Shown: one piece after another, positions 1 through 10,972 of the stretch | How positions within the stretch are numbered: position 1 is the first letter of the stretch | How the letters are laid out: each line of letters opens with the position of its first letter | From: Cichorium intybus | Taxonomy: Eukaryota; Streptophyta; Magnoliopsida; Asterales; Asteraceae | Direction of reading: 5' to 3' | Assembly: GCA_023525715.1 (NCBI GenBank) | Contig: CM042012.1 | Span: 119,680,298 to 119,744,297, forward strand | Length of the DNA stretch: 64,000 nt | Notes under the pieces: model-generated | The model's database searches: none | Told to the model about the DNA's origin: nothing | What the model saw: the letters and a program-made list of their open reading frames with translations, nothing else | Made by a program: the position numbers and the translations under genes

Positions 1-1607
1 CTGTTTAAATCCATCTGGACCATTTGGTTATAGAGGAAATTTAAGTTTACCTCTTGTTGTGGTCCTTGCTGCTCGTGCTCGTGCTGGCGGCGTCGGCTCT
101 GTCTGGAAGCAGAGGGCTGTGCTTCTTCTGCCCCAAATCCCGGTGGCGGAGTGGTGGAAGTAATACCGATGAAATCGAACGTGTTCGGCGCCACCCTCCG
201 AATCATAGTTTTAAAATGTGATTCGGAGAGGATTTTCGGGTGCTCGGTTTTGACCGTGAGCATGTTTATGGAGGAAAAATCGCCCAATTTCTTTGCGATC
301 CTTGTAATCATATTGCCACCGCAAATCGGGCTAAGCGTGTTTTGCCCCTTTGCTCGCTCCCTAAAGAAAACTGCAATTGCGTGTGGGAGATTGAATTTCA
401 CTTCGGGGTTAATTGCTCCCCAAAGTGCCGACAAATCTAGGTACGGGCATTTGTCAAGCCCGTATGATTGGTTCACGGTAAACGCGAGGAGACGGTGGAG
501 CATTCTGTGGATAGGATTTTGGATTTGTGAAGCTTTATTATCTCGCGGTATTGTATTGTTGACGTTTGCTATTTCTTGAAAGAACAAACTGCATCTCCCT
601 TCGCTGAATTCACCCCTGTCGTAAGTTGAAAGATAAGTTGGGAAATATGGATGAAAAGCGAGCTCCTCGGGATAGAGGCCAAGGAGGTATGCGAACCGGG
701 CAAGAGACACATCATGCCAAGTTCCCATCAATCGGAAACGAATATCTTCATCAGTTTCTTTCTCATATTTGAAAGTAGAAAGAAACTCTAGCGTTAGCTC
801 CATATACACATTTTCGTTTATCCGGAAGATGTTGTTCCAAGCCTCGTCCGTCACTACCCCAAATAATGGATCTTCGAATTGGCGGATGAGGTAAGGTGCC
901 AGTTTGTCTGATATTCCAATTGCATCCAGCTTGTCCCAATCCACTGCTGGAGCAACATTCATATCCTTCTTTATCAAACTAGCCAAGACATATTTTGCAT
1001 CTCGGTCTTCATCTGAATTTCCAAATCTTAAGTATGGGTGACTTGTTTTTGAGGTTTTGAACTTAGTTCCTGCAATAAGAATTCAAGCAATAAGCCAAAC
1101 AAGCAAGAAAAATAAGCAAAAATGGTCAAGGCAGGAGGCAGGCGCGGTGCGCCCATGGGACAGGCGCAGTGCGCCCCACGGCTGCACGAATTCTGCTTAC
1201 TCAATCTGTTTTCAATTCAAGTTTTTGCTCAAATCCAGCCAATATTCGTGTATGCATTATGATTATTGATATAATGGACCACAAATATCACAAAACAAAC
1301 ATCAATTACATCGAAAATCAACAATCTAATTTCTAGGGTTTGTTCTTCCCCAATTTGTCAAATTTGTGTGAAATTTGATGTTTTTGTTGTGCAATTGAAG
1401 TTTGTAATGTAATCTATTAGTCATATGCATCAATAACCCTATCAAAATAACACCTAAATTGGACTATAATCAAGGAACACGAATTTTCAAGTCAAGAACT
1501 CATTTTGGAAGAATTTCAATCAATTTGAAGCTAAAAACAATGTAATCTAACAAGAAATCTTAGCAAAATGCACAAGGAAAGGAAAGAAATAAAGAAAACA
1601 TACCCAT
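1..1607 (-). CDS. Athila 3' gene (ATHILA ORF-1 / plant transposon-like protein), spliced, runs off window
   Basis: An open frame of more than 350 codons runs on the minus strand from 1069 to the window edge without a stop. It has no suitable start near its 5' end, but a strong splice acceptor (TTCTTATTGCAG) ends at 1070. A donor (ATGG followed by GTATG) lies at 1604/1603; joining 1604 to 1069 places an ATG (1607-1605) in frame with a split Gly codon. The intron is about 534 bp. The protein carries the conserved stretch LEFLSTFKY, then IRFRLMGTWHDVSL and a WGAI(N)P box, also found in the homologue at 35726-36894. I relate it to the ATHILA ORF-1 family of plant retrotransposons; its biochemical role is not established. 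A Q/R/H-rich segment follows the conserved core. The splice is inferred, not observed. Confidence 0.7.
1141..1176 (-). promoter_or_regulatory. Paired GC palindromes in the intron of the Athila-A 3' gene
   Basis: Two near-identical motifs (GGCGCGGTGCGCC and GGCGCAGTGCGCC, each with inverted GGCGC/GCGCC arms) lie 22 bp apart in otherwise AT-rich sequence. They fall 70-107 bp upstream of the splice acceptor of the 3' gene. The same motif is repeated at 1753-1789 and six times in the LTR of this element (9315-9592). Function is unknown; a protein-binding or silencing-related site is an inference. Confidence 0.45.
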
Positions 1608-1714
1608 ATATGAAGATTAACCAAGAAAATAGAAGCAAAAATCGAGTTTTGGAGGTTTTGGCTCGGGCTCCTGTCGGCGGGTCGCGCTAGAGAAGAAAGG
1701 AAGTGTGAAGAATG

Positions 1715-1789
1715 AATTTTTACAGCTTACCTGTCTTTTGTATCTGCGAACCGGCGCGGTGCGCCCTCTGAATGGGAGGGGTGCGCCCT
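1715..1789 (-). promoter_or_regulatory. Candidate internal promoter of the Athila-A 3' gene
   Basis: Two GC palindromes of the element-specific type (1753-1766 and 1774-1789) are followed on the minus strand by a weak TATA-like stretch (TGTAAAAAT, about 1719-1727), and then by the exon carrying the ATG at 1607. The arrangement copies that of the LTR promoter (motif pairs, then TATA at 9292-9301). The TATA box here is poor, so promoter activity is inferred from layout only. Confidence 0.35.
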
Positions 1790-1974
1790 GCGCCTGCTTT
1801 GCACTCTTTGAAGCTTATAAATTTTTGCCCTCTAATTTCTTTTCTTATATTTAATTCATATGTTTTGTTTATTTCTATTACCACAATATTTTTTTTTTTA
1901 TTTTTATTACCACACAATATTTTTATTTTTATTACCACACAATATTTTTATTTAATAATTTATTTTTTTTATTT

Positions 1975-1978
<4 letters not shown>

Positions 1979-2060
<82 letters not shown>
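1979..2060. repeat. (AT)n microsatellite
   Basis: An uninterrupted AT dinucleotide run of about 82 bp lies between the polyprotein stop (2205) and the 3' gene of Athila-A. Open frames across it coding for Ile-Tyr runs are artefacts. Confidence 0.95.
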
Positions 2061-2063
<3 letters not shown>

Positions 2064-2204
2064 ATTACTTTTTTTTTTAAATAAGTTATATAAAACCAAA
2101 TGAAAAATAACAAATAGCACATACCAATCACAAACTCGGGTTGCCTCCCGGAAGCGCTTCTTTTTCATAGATTTAGAGTCTTTTTAGCTGGACTCCATTC
2201 CACT

Positions 2205-3140
2205 CTAAGGTTCTACTGTTTGGAGTGGGATGTCTTCGCATTCGTTCTCGATGTGAACGCCTTCCTCATACCGTTTAAGTCTGTGTCCGTTCACTTTGAA
2301 AGTCTCTCCTCCTTCCTTAAAAAGATCCACAGCCCCGTGTGGATACACTTCTTTGATTGTGAACGGACCATACCATCTTGTCCTCAGCTTTCCAGGGAAA
2401 AGTCTTAAACGTGAATTGTAAAGTAAGACTTTTTCCCCGGGTTGGAAATCTTTGTTTCCTTTTAACCTTGAATCGTGCCACCTTTTGATCTTGTCTTTAT
2501 AAATCGCCGAGTTTTCGTATGCGTCATTTCGCAGTTCATTTAGCTCATTTAATTGACACAAACGGTTAGTACTGACAAGATTAAAATCCATGTTACACGA
2601 TTTCAAGGCCCAGAATGCCTTGTGTTCAACCTCTACTGGGAGGTGGCAAGCTTTTCCATACACCAATCTGTAGGGGGTAGTGCCAATAGGTGTTTTAAAA
2701 GCGGTTCGAAAAGCCCAAAGTGCGTCATCAAGCTTTTCGGACCAATCTTTTCGACTAATTCCCACGGATCTTTCCAAAATGCGTTTTAAGGCCCTGTTTG
2801 TGATCTCTGTTTGACCACTTGATTGCGGGTGATAAGGTGTGGATATTCGATGGGTTACCCCATACTTATTTAAAGCATTTTCCATTTGTTTGTTGCAAAA
2901 ATGAGTACCCCTATCGCTTATAAGGGCTTTAGGAACACCAAAACGTGCAAAAATGGTTTTCAAAAATTTAACCACACCTCGAGCATCATTTGTGGGTAAA
3001 GCTTTTGCTTCAGCCCACTTTGATACATAGTCAACCGCAACCAATATATATTTGTTTCCTTGGGAATTAGGAAAAGGACCCATAAAGTCAATACCCCATA
3101 CATCGAAAATTTCACATACCTGGATAGAATGCAATGGCAT
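2205..3140 (-). pseudogene. Athila-A integrase core, third segment of the broken polyprotein
   Basis: A 311-residue segment, in the same frame as 3141-4571 and separated from it by a single TAA (3141-3143). It holds the integrase catalytic core with the full D,D(35)E set: Asp18 in the WGIDFMGPF box, Asp76 in SDRGTHF, Glu112 in GQTEITNR, with exactly 35 residues between the last two. The C-terminal part has the usual Gypsy integrase tail and no chromodomain, as expected for Athila. It joins reverse-transcribed element DNA to the host chromosome. The catalytic residues are intact; only the upstream nonsense codon separates it from the rest. Confidence 0.9.
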
Positions 3141-4571
3141 TTAATTTTTGGAGGAGATATTACCCGCTCGCTGACACAGATCGCATGTCTTGACGAAATT
3201 CGTTGCGTCTTTGAAGATTGTAGGCCAATAAAAGCCTGCTTCAAACACTTTTCGCGCGGTGTAATTCGCTCCGTGATGTCCACCTGTAGGTCCTTGATGG
3301 CATTGCTTAAGTATGTCTTGAATTTCCTTCCCGTGCACGCACCTCCTTATGATGTTATCCGGACATGATCGAAAAAGGTATGGCTCATCCCATAGGTAGT
3401 ACTTGATGTCGGCAAAGAACTTTTTCTTCTGTTGATGAGTAAGCCCTCCGATCAGTACTTTGGCTGCAAGGTAGTTCACAATGTCTGCATACCAAGGGGT
3501 TTCCATATTAACATGAACTGACATTACATGTTCTTCAGGGAAGGAGTCGTTCACTCCTTTTTCTTCTCTCGCCTTTTGTTCCGGATTTTCCAGCCTTGAC
3601 AAATGATCTGCTGCCAAATTCTCGGATCCTTTCTTGTCTTGAATTTCAATATCAAATTCTTGTAACAGCAAGACCCAACGAATTAAGCGGGGTTTGGCAT
3701 CTTGCTTGTTGAACAGGTACTTGATTGCTGAGTGATCTGTATAGTCAATGGTTTTTGATAAAATTAGATAAGGCCGGAATTTATCAAAAGCATACACTAC
3801 TGCCAGGAGTTCTTTTTCAGTGGTAGTGTAGTTTTCTTGGGCAGGATTCAGAGTTTTGCTGATGTAGTAAATTGGCTTGAACTTCTTGTCAATTCTTTGG
3901 CCTAGGACGGCTCCTAATGCGATATCACTTGCGTCTGTCATCAGTTCAAATGGTAGATTCCAGTCTGGGCCGATCATGATTGGAGCAGTGGTTAATTTAA
4001 GCTTCAAAAATTCAAAAGCATTAACACATTCATCGTTGAAATCAAATTTTACATCATTTTGTAAAAGTTGTGTTAAAGGTTTTGTTATTTTAGAAAAATC
4101 TTTTATAAACCTCCGGTAAAAACCGGCATGTCCCAAGAAACTTCTGACTCCTTTCACGTTGGTCGGTGGTGGAAGTTTAGCAATCACTTCCACTTTTGCT
4201 ATGTCGACTTCAATCCCTCGACCCGACACTTTGTGGCCCAAGACTATTCCCTCTTTAACCATGAAGTGGCATTTCTCCCAATTGGGCACTAGATTGGTTT
4301 CTTCACATCGTTTAAGCATTTTGTCTAGATTAGACAAACATTTTGTAAATGAGTCACCAAATAGCGAGAAGTCATCCATGAAGACCTCCATTGAGTTTTC
4401 CATCATGTCATGGAAGATTGCTGAGACGCATCTTTGAAAAGTGGCTGGAGCGTTGCATAGACCAAAAGGCATTCTTCGGTATGCGAAAATTCCTAGAGGG
4501 CAGGTGAACGTGGTCTTTTCTTGATCTTCTGGGTCAATGGGAATTTGAAAATAACCTGAAAAACCATCCAA
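3141..4571 (-). pseudogene. Athila-A reverse transcriptase (C-terminal), RNase H and integrase zinc region
   Basis: A 476-residue segment, in frame with the gag-protease segment upstream (the TGA is at 4590-4592) and with the integrase core downstream. It starts within the RT fingers/palm (DGFSGYFQIPI), carries the catalytic FMDD at residues 64-67, then an RNase H domain starting around ELMTDAS (Asp213), and ends in the HHCC zinc-binding part of integrase (CDLCQ). It copies the element RNA into DNA and removes the RNA strand. The segment ends at TAA 3141-3143, which sits between the zinc region and the core where a sense codon is expected. Confidence 0.9.
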
Positions 4572-4589
4572 GAAACAGTAATATGCTTT

Positions 4590-7541
4590 TCATGATAATC
4601 GTTCTAGCATTTGATCCATGAAGGGAAGAGGAAAATGGTCTTTTCGTGTCGCATCGTTTAATTTGCGATAATCGATGCACACCCGCCATCCTGTTACTGT
4701 TCTGGTAGGTATAACTTCATTCTTTTCATTGGTAATGACGGTTATCCCTCCTTTCTTTGGAACGACGTGGATTGGGCTCACCCATTTGCTGTCAGAGATT
4801 GGGTAGATGATACCGGCATCAAGTAGCTTCATGATTTCTTTATCGACCACTTCTTGCATCTTTGGGTTAAGCCTTCTTTGATGTTGGGCTGTTGGCTTTG
4901 AATCTTCTTCCATTAGTATCTTGTGAGAACAGATGGTTGGGCTTATTCCCTTGATGTCTGAAATGCTCCATGCGATGGCATTTTTCCTTCTTTTGAGGAC
5001 TTTCATAAGCTCTTCTCTTTCTTCTTGGATCAATTCAGCTGAAATGACAACAGGGTATTCTTTAGTATCAGACAAAAATGCATATTCCAAATGGTTTGGA
5101 AGTATTTTCAATTCTGGGATGCTCTGGTTCTTTGGCGATTTTTGCTTTGGAATGACAGTTTCTTCCCGTTCAGCGAAATGTGGTTCATCTTTCAACAGTT
5201 CTTCTAGCTCCTTCAGATCCTTTTCAGGGTCGAATGACTTCTCAGCAAGTTGCATTTCGTGACTATGGCTATCTTCTTGTATGGCTCTGGCTTCTTCTTC
5301 CAATAGTAAATCGAAAGTGTCGATATGGAAGACTGTGTCATCACTCATCGTTGAGTGTTTGATCGTGTGGTCCATGCCAAAGGTGATAGCGTCAGTGCCG
5401 ACCCAGATGGTTAGTTTTGTGTCATGGACGTCTATTAAAGCTCTTGCTGTTGCTAAAAAAGGTCTTCCGAGAAGAATGGGGACTTCATCATCTTCCTCCA
5501 TATCCAAAATGACAAAATCTACAGGAAAAACAAATTTGTCAACTTTTACAAGAAGATCTTCTACAATTCCTCTAGGATAAGTTACCGCCTTATTAGCAAG
5601 ATTAATTGCCATTCGAACGGGTTTTGGTTCTGGTAGATTCAGTTTCTTGTAAAATGAATATGGCATTAAATTTATACTAGCGCCTAAGTCTGCTAAACCA
5701 TAGCTACTAGCATGGTTTCCAAATGTGCAAGGAAGATGTAAACCGCCGGGATCTCCCACTTTCTCTGGTAAGTTTTTCATCATCATAGCGTAGCATTTTT
5801 CACTTAATGTGACCAATGACACTTCTTCCATTTTCTTGCGGTTAGTGAGAAGGTCCTTGAGGAATTTGGCGTATTTTGGCATTTGTGTGATTGCATCAAC
5901 GAAAGGAATGTTGATGCTGAGCTGCTTTAGGTGTTCAAGGAATTTCTTGAATTCTTTGTCTTCTTTTTCTTTCTTCAACCGTTGAGGAAATGGAATGGTC
6001 GGTTGATGTGGCTCTGGTGAAGATGTTTCTTTTGTTCCTTCATCCTTTGTATGCTCATTCTCCGCTGTACCTATTTTTGATTCAGGAGTTGAATTAATTT
6101 CGGGTTCCATGACTGCTGGTGGGATGATTTTACCGCTTCTGGTAGTTATTGCTTTTGCTTGGGCTCGTGGGTTCGGCTCGGTGTTGGTGGGAAGCGTTCC
6201 TGGTAGTCTTTCTTGCAAAACTTTAGATATCTGGCCAATTTGGTTCTCGATGTTTTGAATGGAAGCTGCTTGATTTCTCAGTTGAACTTCAGTTGCTGTG
6301 TGTCTCTTTTCTGATCCTTCCATAAATTTGCCCAATATGTCTTCTAAGCTTGGCTTCTTTTCTTGTGTATGTTGTGGGTTAAATCCTGGTGGTGGCTGTT
6401 TATGTTGATTATAGGGTTGTTGCTGGCGTTCCAATGGTGGTTGTTGCCTCTGTTGTTGGTTGTAAAAATCATTTCCTCCCCGCCAGTTATTTCTTCTTAT
6501 CGGGTAGTCGAATCTGTCTCCGGATGAGTAACAAGCATCTGCTTTCTTGTTACCGTCTTCATCGTAAGGACAGTCTTTTTGAAGGTGAGGACCGCTGCAG
6601 TTGTCACATCCTACCGTGATGGCATGGATGTTTTGATTCATTTTCTTGAGGTCTCTCCCAAATTGGTCCAATCGGTTATGTATGGCTGACATTCCTTCCA
6701 CTGCTTCTTCTTTTAGCTTCCTTCGACATGACGGATCTCTTGAGGAATGGTAGTGGTGAGAATGTTTTGCCAGTTCCTCAATTCTTTCGTAAGCATCAGT
6801 GGCGGTTAGGTTTATGAGTGGTCCTCGCCCGTCGAGTAATTGTCTGGTTTGTGTATTGATGCAATCATAGAACTTCTGTACTTTCTGATGTTTGTCCATA
6901 TCGTGTTGTGGACAATCTTGAATCAATTCTTTGAATCGACTCCATGCTTGGTACAAAGTTTCATCTTCGTCTTGAAGGAAGTTTTGAATTTTTGCTTTCA
7001 TTTTATTGATTTTGGAAGGTGGAGTGTATTCTTCAATAAAATCTTCTTTTAATCCGTCCCAGGTAGTTATGGAACCTGGAGGTAGTCTCTTTAACCATTT
7101 CTTTGCACCTTCGCGTAGTGTCATTGGAAAAATTCGTAACATGATTGCATCTGAGGAAATTCCTGGAATGTTGAAGCAATCAGTTATTTCCGTGACTTGC
7201 TCGATGTGTTCGACTGGATCTTCTTCCTCCGTCCCTTTGAAAGTAATGCCTTTTAGAGCTGAAAGGTAATGGCCTTTAAGCTCAAAATTTGCATTTTCAG
7301 GAATTTTTGGGCGTATGAGGCTTGGTCCTGTTCCGTCTCTTGCTCGGTTGTAGTATGCTTTCAAGGTTGGTTCCGGTTCGTTAACTGGGGCTGCCATTTC
7401 TTCTATTGGTTCTTCTTTTGGGAATATACTTCTTCTTGTTTTTCTCCTGATGTTAAATTCACGTTCTGGTTTGTTCAATGCAGGTATGATGATTGGTTGT
7501 GAACTTCGGGTCATAAACTGCACATTAGAAACTGTTTGCAA
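4590..7541 (-). pseudogene. Athila-A gag, protease and N-terminal reverse transcriptase
   Basis: A 983-residue segment starting at the first ATG after the leader. Gag domain about residues 85-275 (with the FPMTLREGAKKWL stretch), CCHC knuckle at 312-324 (CDNC...H....C), a Q/P-rich linker, aspartic protease with DLGAS at about 618-622 and ILLGRPF downstream, and the RT start (YRKLNDATRKDHFPLPF) at the end. It makes the virus-like particle coat and processes the polyprotein. It ends at TGA 4590-4592, where a Gly codon is expected (GGA to TGA by one change). Gag and protease themselves look complete. Confidence 0.9.
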
Positions 7542-7575
7542 GTTGGGTGCGTTTCTCTTTTTTTTTATTTAAAAT

Positions 7576-7611
<36 letters not shown>

Positions 7612-8099
7612 ATATTCTTTTTTTTTATTTATTATTATAAAAAAAAGATAAAATATTTTTTTTTATACAAAATAAAAAATTGAACAAAAAGTTTAAAACT
7701 TTTAAAACCTTTGTGTAATCAATCAGTTATAACAACCGAATATCTTATCAAATCCACTATAATGCGTTGACTATCAAATAAAGAACGGCCAGGCAGGACA
7801 GTAGGGAGGCAGGACTCTTTCGGTCAATGACCTTTCGAAAATCCAACAACCAAACCGAATCTGTCTATTCTGACACCGTTCTCGTAAGTAGAATTACTAG
7901 CATGATAGTTGGATTGATAATCAATTTAGTTTGAAACAACTAAATAAATTGCAAGCGGGTCTTAAAATTATTTAGTAACAAACATAGAGAAATACATGAA
8001 AGTTTTGAAACAAACGTGAAATTTTAACTTTCCACGGTAGAAACCGTAAAAAGGATCGATTGACTAACAATTGTAAACAATAAAATTAATTAAATAATT
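7542..8099 (-). other. Athila-A untranslated leader between primer site and gag
   Basis: No coding sequence. It contains an AT-dinucleotide run at 7579-7608 inside an A/T-rich block. The stretch 7765-7890 is clearly similar to 63770-63905 at the right end of the window (shared landmarks AAAGAAC.GCCAGG, CCAACAACCA and CCGT.CTCGTAAGTA), so it marks a conserved part of Athila leaders. Confidence 0.7.
7579..7608. repeat. Short (AT)n microsatellite
   Basis: About 15 AT repeats inside the Athila-A leader, flanked by long T and A runs. Confidence 0.9.
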
Positions 8100-8116
8100 C
8101 CCCGGCAACGACGCCA
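8100..8116 (-). other. Primer binding site of Athila-A (tRNA-Asp type)
   Basis: On the minus strand TGGCGTCGTTGCCGGGG matches the 3' end complement of plant tRNA-Asp with one mismatch (T for C at position 6). It lies 6 bp from the LTR end, as in Athila elements. It fixes the orientation of the element as minus. Confidence 0.9.
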
Positions 8117-8122
8117 AAAACT

Positions 8123-9794
8123 TGTTGTCTTCAAAACAACTCACTTGTAGTTGTTATGTTTACAAAGTCTTAAATCAATTTATCTACCTAATTATATGAC
8201 TATTAGACTTACGAGCAAGTATTACTCGGTCATTTAATAGTATAGTTTAGGCAAGTAAAAGGGATCGAATTTTCCACAGGGAATTATTAATTAACTTAAA
8301 GTCTTAAATTATCAATCAAACAGTTTAAAGGCGAGTTTTAGTAAAAACTCGTAAAACTAAGTTTTGGATGCTTGTAAAATAGGCGAAATAATAAATAACA
8401 ATTATCGTAACAACACAACAATCAAGAGATAATATGATCAAATTATAACAAGGGAAACTTTTGCCTAGGATTTGTTAATTCATATAAATCTAGGTTGACT
8501 AGTTTTGATTATGTGCAATGAGTTAAAATAGGTAGCATTAAGTGGTAGGATCATATGGTCAAGTCACCAATTCTATAATTTCTAAGTTAATATAGCACAA
8601 TGGCCATGCAACTAACTAACTTATAATCACGAATAATTAATATAATCTAGCATGCAAACATAGGCCATACCCTAATGGTCATAGTGATATGATCATACAA
8701 TCAATGGTCATGAGTTGCAACTAAATATGATATAAGTTTTATTTCACTAATCAAGTTTATAGCTAAAATAACTTCCCTAGTTAAATGGTCAATAACTAGT
8801 CCAATGATATATAAGTGTCAATTACACATCAAAATGGTTCATATGATCAATACGTTTAAATGGTCAATAAACTTTAATCATATGAAGATGGCTATCAAGA
8901 TTATAAACTTTAATCACATTCAATATGTATAGCATGCAAATTATATATCCTAACCGATTTTAAACTCGAATCAAGAACTAAATCAACACATATTTATATT
9001 AACGAATCAACATCACCTAGGCAAAAGCTACAGGGAATCTAGCCTAGCATGGTATCAAGTATACAATAACAATATGAAGAATACATGATAAAAGATACCA
9101 ACCGGTTAAATTCGATGAATCCTTGCTACAATGATGATCTCCGCTCCTTCTTGTAATGTAAATAACACTCAAATACACTTATCATACATTAAATGTTGAA
9201 ATACACGAAATATAATAACTATCAAATATGAATTCACTGATTTCTCTATTGTATTCTAACAATGGTTCTTTTAATGGTCGTCCATGGTCTTCTATTTATA
9301 GCAGGCGAAGGCGAGAGGCGCGGTGCACCTATATCTGGGCGCGGTGCGCCTGGTGGACGAGATCTGTCTCACTTTATCGCTGTAAAGGCCACGTGATGGT
9401 TTGCTTTTGAGATCGGATCTAGGGCGGGGTGCGCCCAAAGGTCAGGCGTGGTGCGCTTATGCACATGTTAGGCAACCCGGTTGAATCATTGGATGAACCC
9501 ACGCTCCATTATTTTAATCTCAAGTAGGCCAGCATGTCGAAAACTGGCATCTTTATGGGCGCGGTGCGCCTGAGGAATGGGCGGGGTGCGCCCTGGCTGA
9601 AATCAGATTGGCACTTTGTTTCTTTTTAAGCTTAAATCTCTTGTAAAATCTGATCTTTTGCTCCATACGTGTCTTTTAGCTACAAAATGTATTTTTAAGC
9701 AAATCAGGAATATTTATTTTAAGAAATGTACGAAACTATACTAAAATGATACCGATATCGCCCGGAAAATGTGTATAATTTACGCGATATCACA
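8123..9794 (-). repeat. 5' LTR of Athila-A
   Basis: 1672 bp, bounded by TG...CA: on the minus strand it begins TGTGATATCGCG (9794) and ends GACAACA (8123) just before the primer site. It contains the TATA box and GC palindromes of the promoter (9292-9592). No coding sequence. The partner LTR is beyond the left edge. Confidence 0.9.
9292..9592 (-). promoter_or_regulatory. Athila-A LTR promoter: TATA box with upstream GC palindromes
   Basis: A good TATA box (CTATAAATAG, 9292-9301, minus strand) lies directly downstream of six GC-rich motifs of the form GGCGCGGTGCGCC: about 9315, 9335, 9421, 9442, 9556 and 9580. They come in three pairs spaced about 20-25 bp. The pairs lie 200-480 bp from the LTR start, so in U3. 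Transcription would start about 25-30 bp below the TATA box and read into the primer site and gag. Confidence 0.65.
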
Positions 9795-10972
9795 TACCAT
9801 ACACACTCTCTCTATAATACAATTCTCATATACCATTTGGAATTCAACTTCTTTCTAAAATCTCCTTGAAATGGTTTTCTCTAACTCAAGAGGAAAAACG
9901 GTATCACCTATTCCAAACTCATTCTCTCTCGGTTTACTCCTCCAATAACAACACGCCAGTTATTTATTTCTTCGACTTGCACATTCTCATCGTTCAAAGT
10001 AGGAGAAACACTCATACAACATAAAAGACATACATTCAATTATCTCACTCATGTTACTTAACTCATCAACACTAGGATGTAAATCCAAAAATAATAAAGT
10101 ATCAGAAACTATCTCGAGTTTCACTCATGTCTCCTCTAATTTGGTATTTAACCTTCAACCCTTTGGTCACATAAGACCCCTTTCAGTTGTCTTATCTCCA
10201 CAACCGATTACAACTTCTCCAAAAGCTCATTTATCTCTGCTCCCACCTCAGCACACATATTAGGTTTTCACCTAATATACAACTAATAATCCTCCACCAA
10301 GAATGGTTCCTCTTCATCTTAGTTCAACAATATACCTCATGTTGTTTCTCTTGATATATTCACTCGTTACATCATATTCTCACTCAATTATTAGTCTTAA
10401 TAGACTTAACAATTTCACCATCAAATAAAACTCTAAAAACGTCTTCCTCTCTTAAAAAAAATTAATCTCTCCTCAAAACTAAATCCCCACAATGGCACCA
10501 AAGATAGAGAGGGAGTTCACAGAGAAAATGCCAGCTAAGAAGAGCTAAGAAGAAAATTCCCAAGAAAGGCGGCACTGATGCCATTAATAAGAGGAAGAAG
10601 AGAAACGAGATCTCAAGCGAGACCATGGAGATCGTGAACTCATTCATGACATCCATTGTAATTTTCTCCTCTATTTTTTTATTCCCACTCTGCCCTTCAA
10701 TCGTCCGAACGATATAAAATAAATCGTATATACATACGGCTCACCGTAATCTCTATACATAATTCACAAAGAAAATAATAATAATCAACACAACAATCTC
10801 TACGTGAAGTCATATCTCATCACCCGACTAACTCATTAATCTCAAGAAATAACTCAATGTTATTATAACCAAATCTACTATCCATCGTCCCATACGAATA
10901 AATAGTTTTGTCATTTCGACATTCACACATTTCTCTCATTGGCAGTAATTGGTTTGATTGCTAAGGAACGAA
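9795..10972 (-). other. Non-coding interior of a minus-strand LTR element (LARD-like), right of Athila-A
   Basis: No retrotransposon domains can be read. Together with 13284-15387 this seems to be the interior of the element whose 5' LTR is 15403-17165. Apart from the histone H2B remnant at 10492-10660, I see only AT-rich, CT-rich low-complexity sequence. Confidence 0.45.
10492..10660 (+). pseudogene. Histone H2B fragment (captured or processed pseudogene)
   Basis: The start ATG (10492) opens with MAPK and a Lys/Glu-rich tail as in plant H2B. It hits TAA at 10546-10548; after a one-base frame change it continues with KKIPKKGG...KRKKRN and then EISSETMEIVNSFMTSI, which matches the H2B stretch around ISSKAMGIMNSFINDI. 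About 20 residues of the first histone-fold helix, normally between KKKR and GISS, are missing, and the rest of the fold after the NSF helix is absent. It therefore cannot make a histone. It lies in the interior of a non-coding LTR element, so capture by the element or insertion of a gene copy into it are both possible. Confidence 0.75.

Larger units (their letters stand above)
1..9794 (-). mobile_element. Athila-type Ty3/Gypsy retrotransposon (Athila-A), partial
   Basis: Read on the minus strand the order is 5' LTR (8123-9794), tRNA-Asp type primer site (8100-8116), leader, gag-protease-RT-RNase H-integrase (7541 to 2205), non-coding spacer with (AT)n, then a separate spliced 3' gene (1607 to beyond position 1). 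The LTR of 1672 bp, the DLGAS protease, the FMDD reverse transcriptase and the extra 3' gene fit the Athila lineage. The 3' LTR and polypurine tract lie left of the window, so the target duplication cannot be checked; the bases after the right end are TACCA. It is inserted in the interior of another retroelement (9795 onward). Only two nonsense codons interrupt the polyprotein, so it is fairly young or was recently active. Confidence 0.9.

Noticed and set aside
151..579. 142-codon plus-strand frame
   Set aside because: It is the complement of the conserved Athila 3' gene on the minus strand, which has recognisable protein motifs.
1772..2080. Plus-strand frame ending in a long Ile-Tyr run
   Set aside because: Produced by the (AT)n microsatellite; the same holds for the minus-strand frames at 28110-28385 and 61083-61349.
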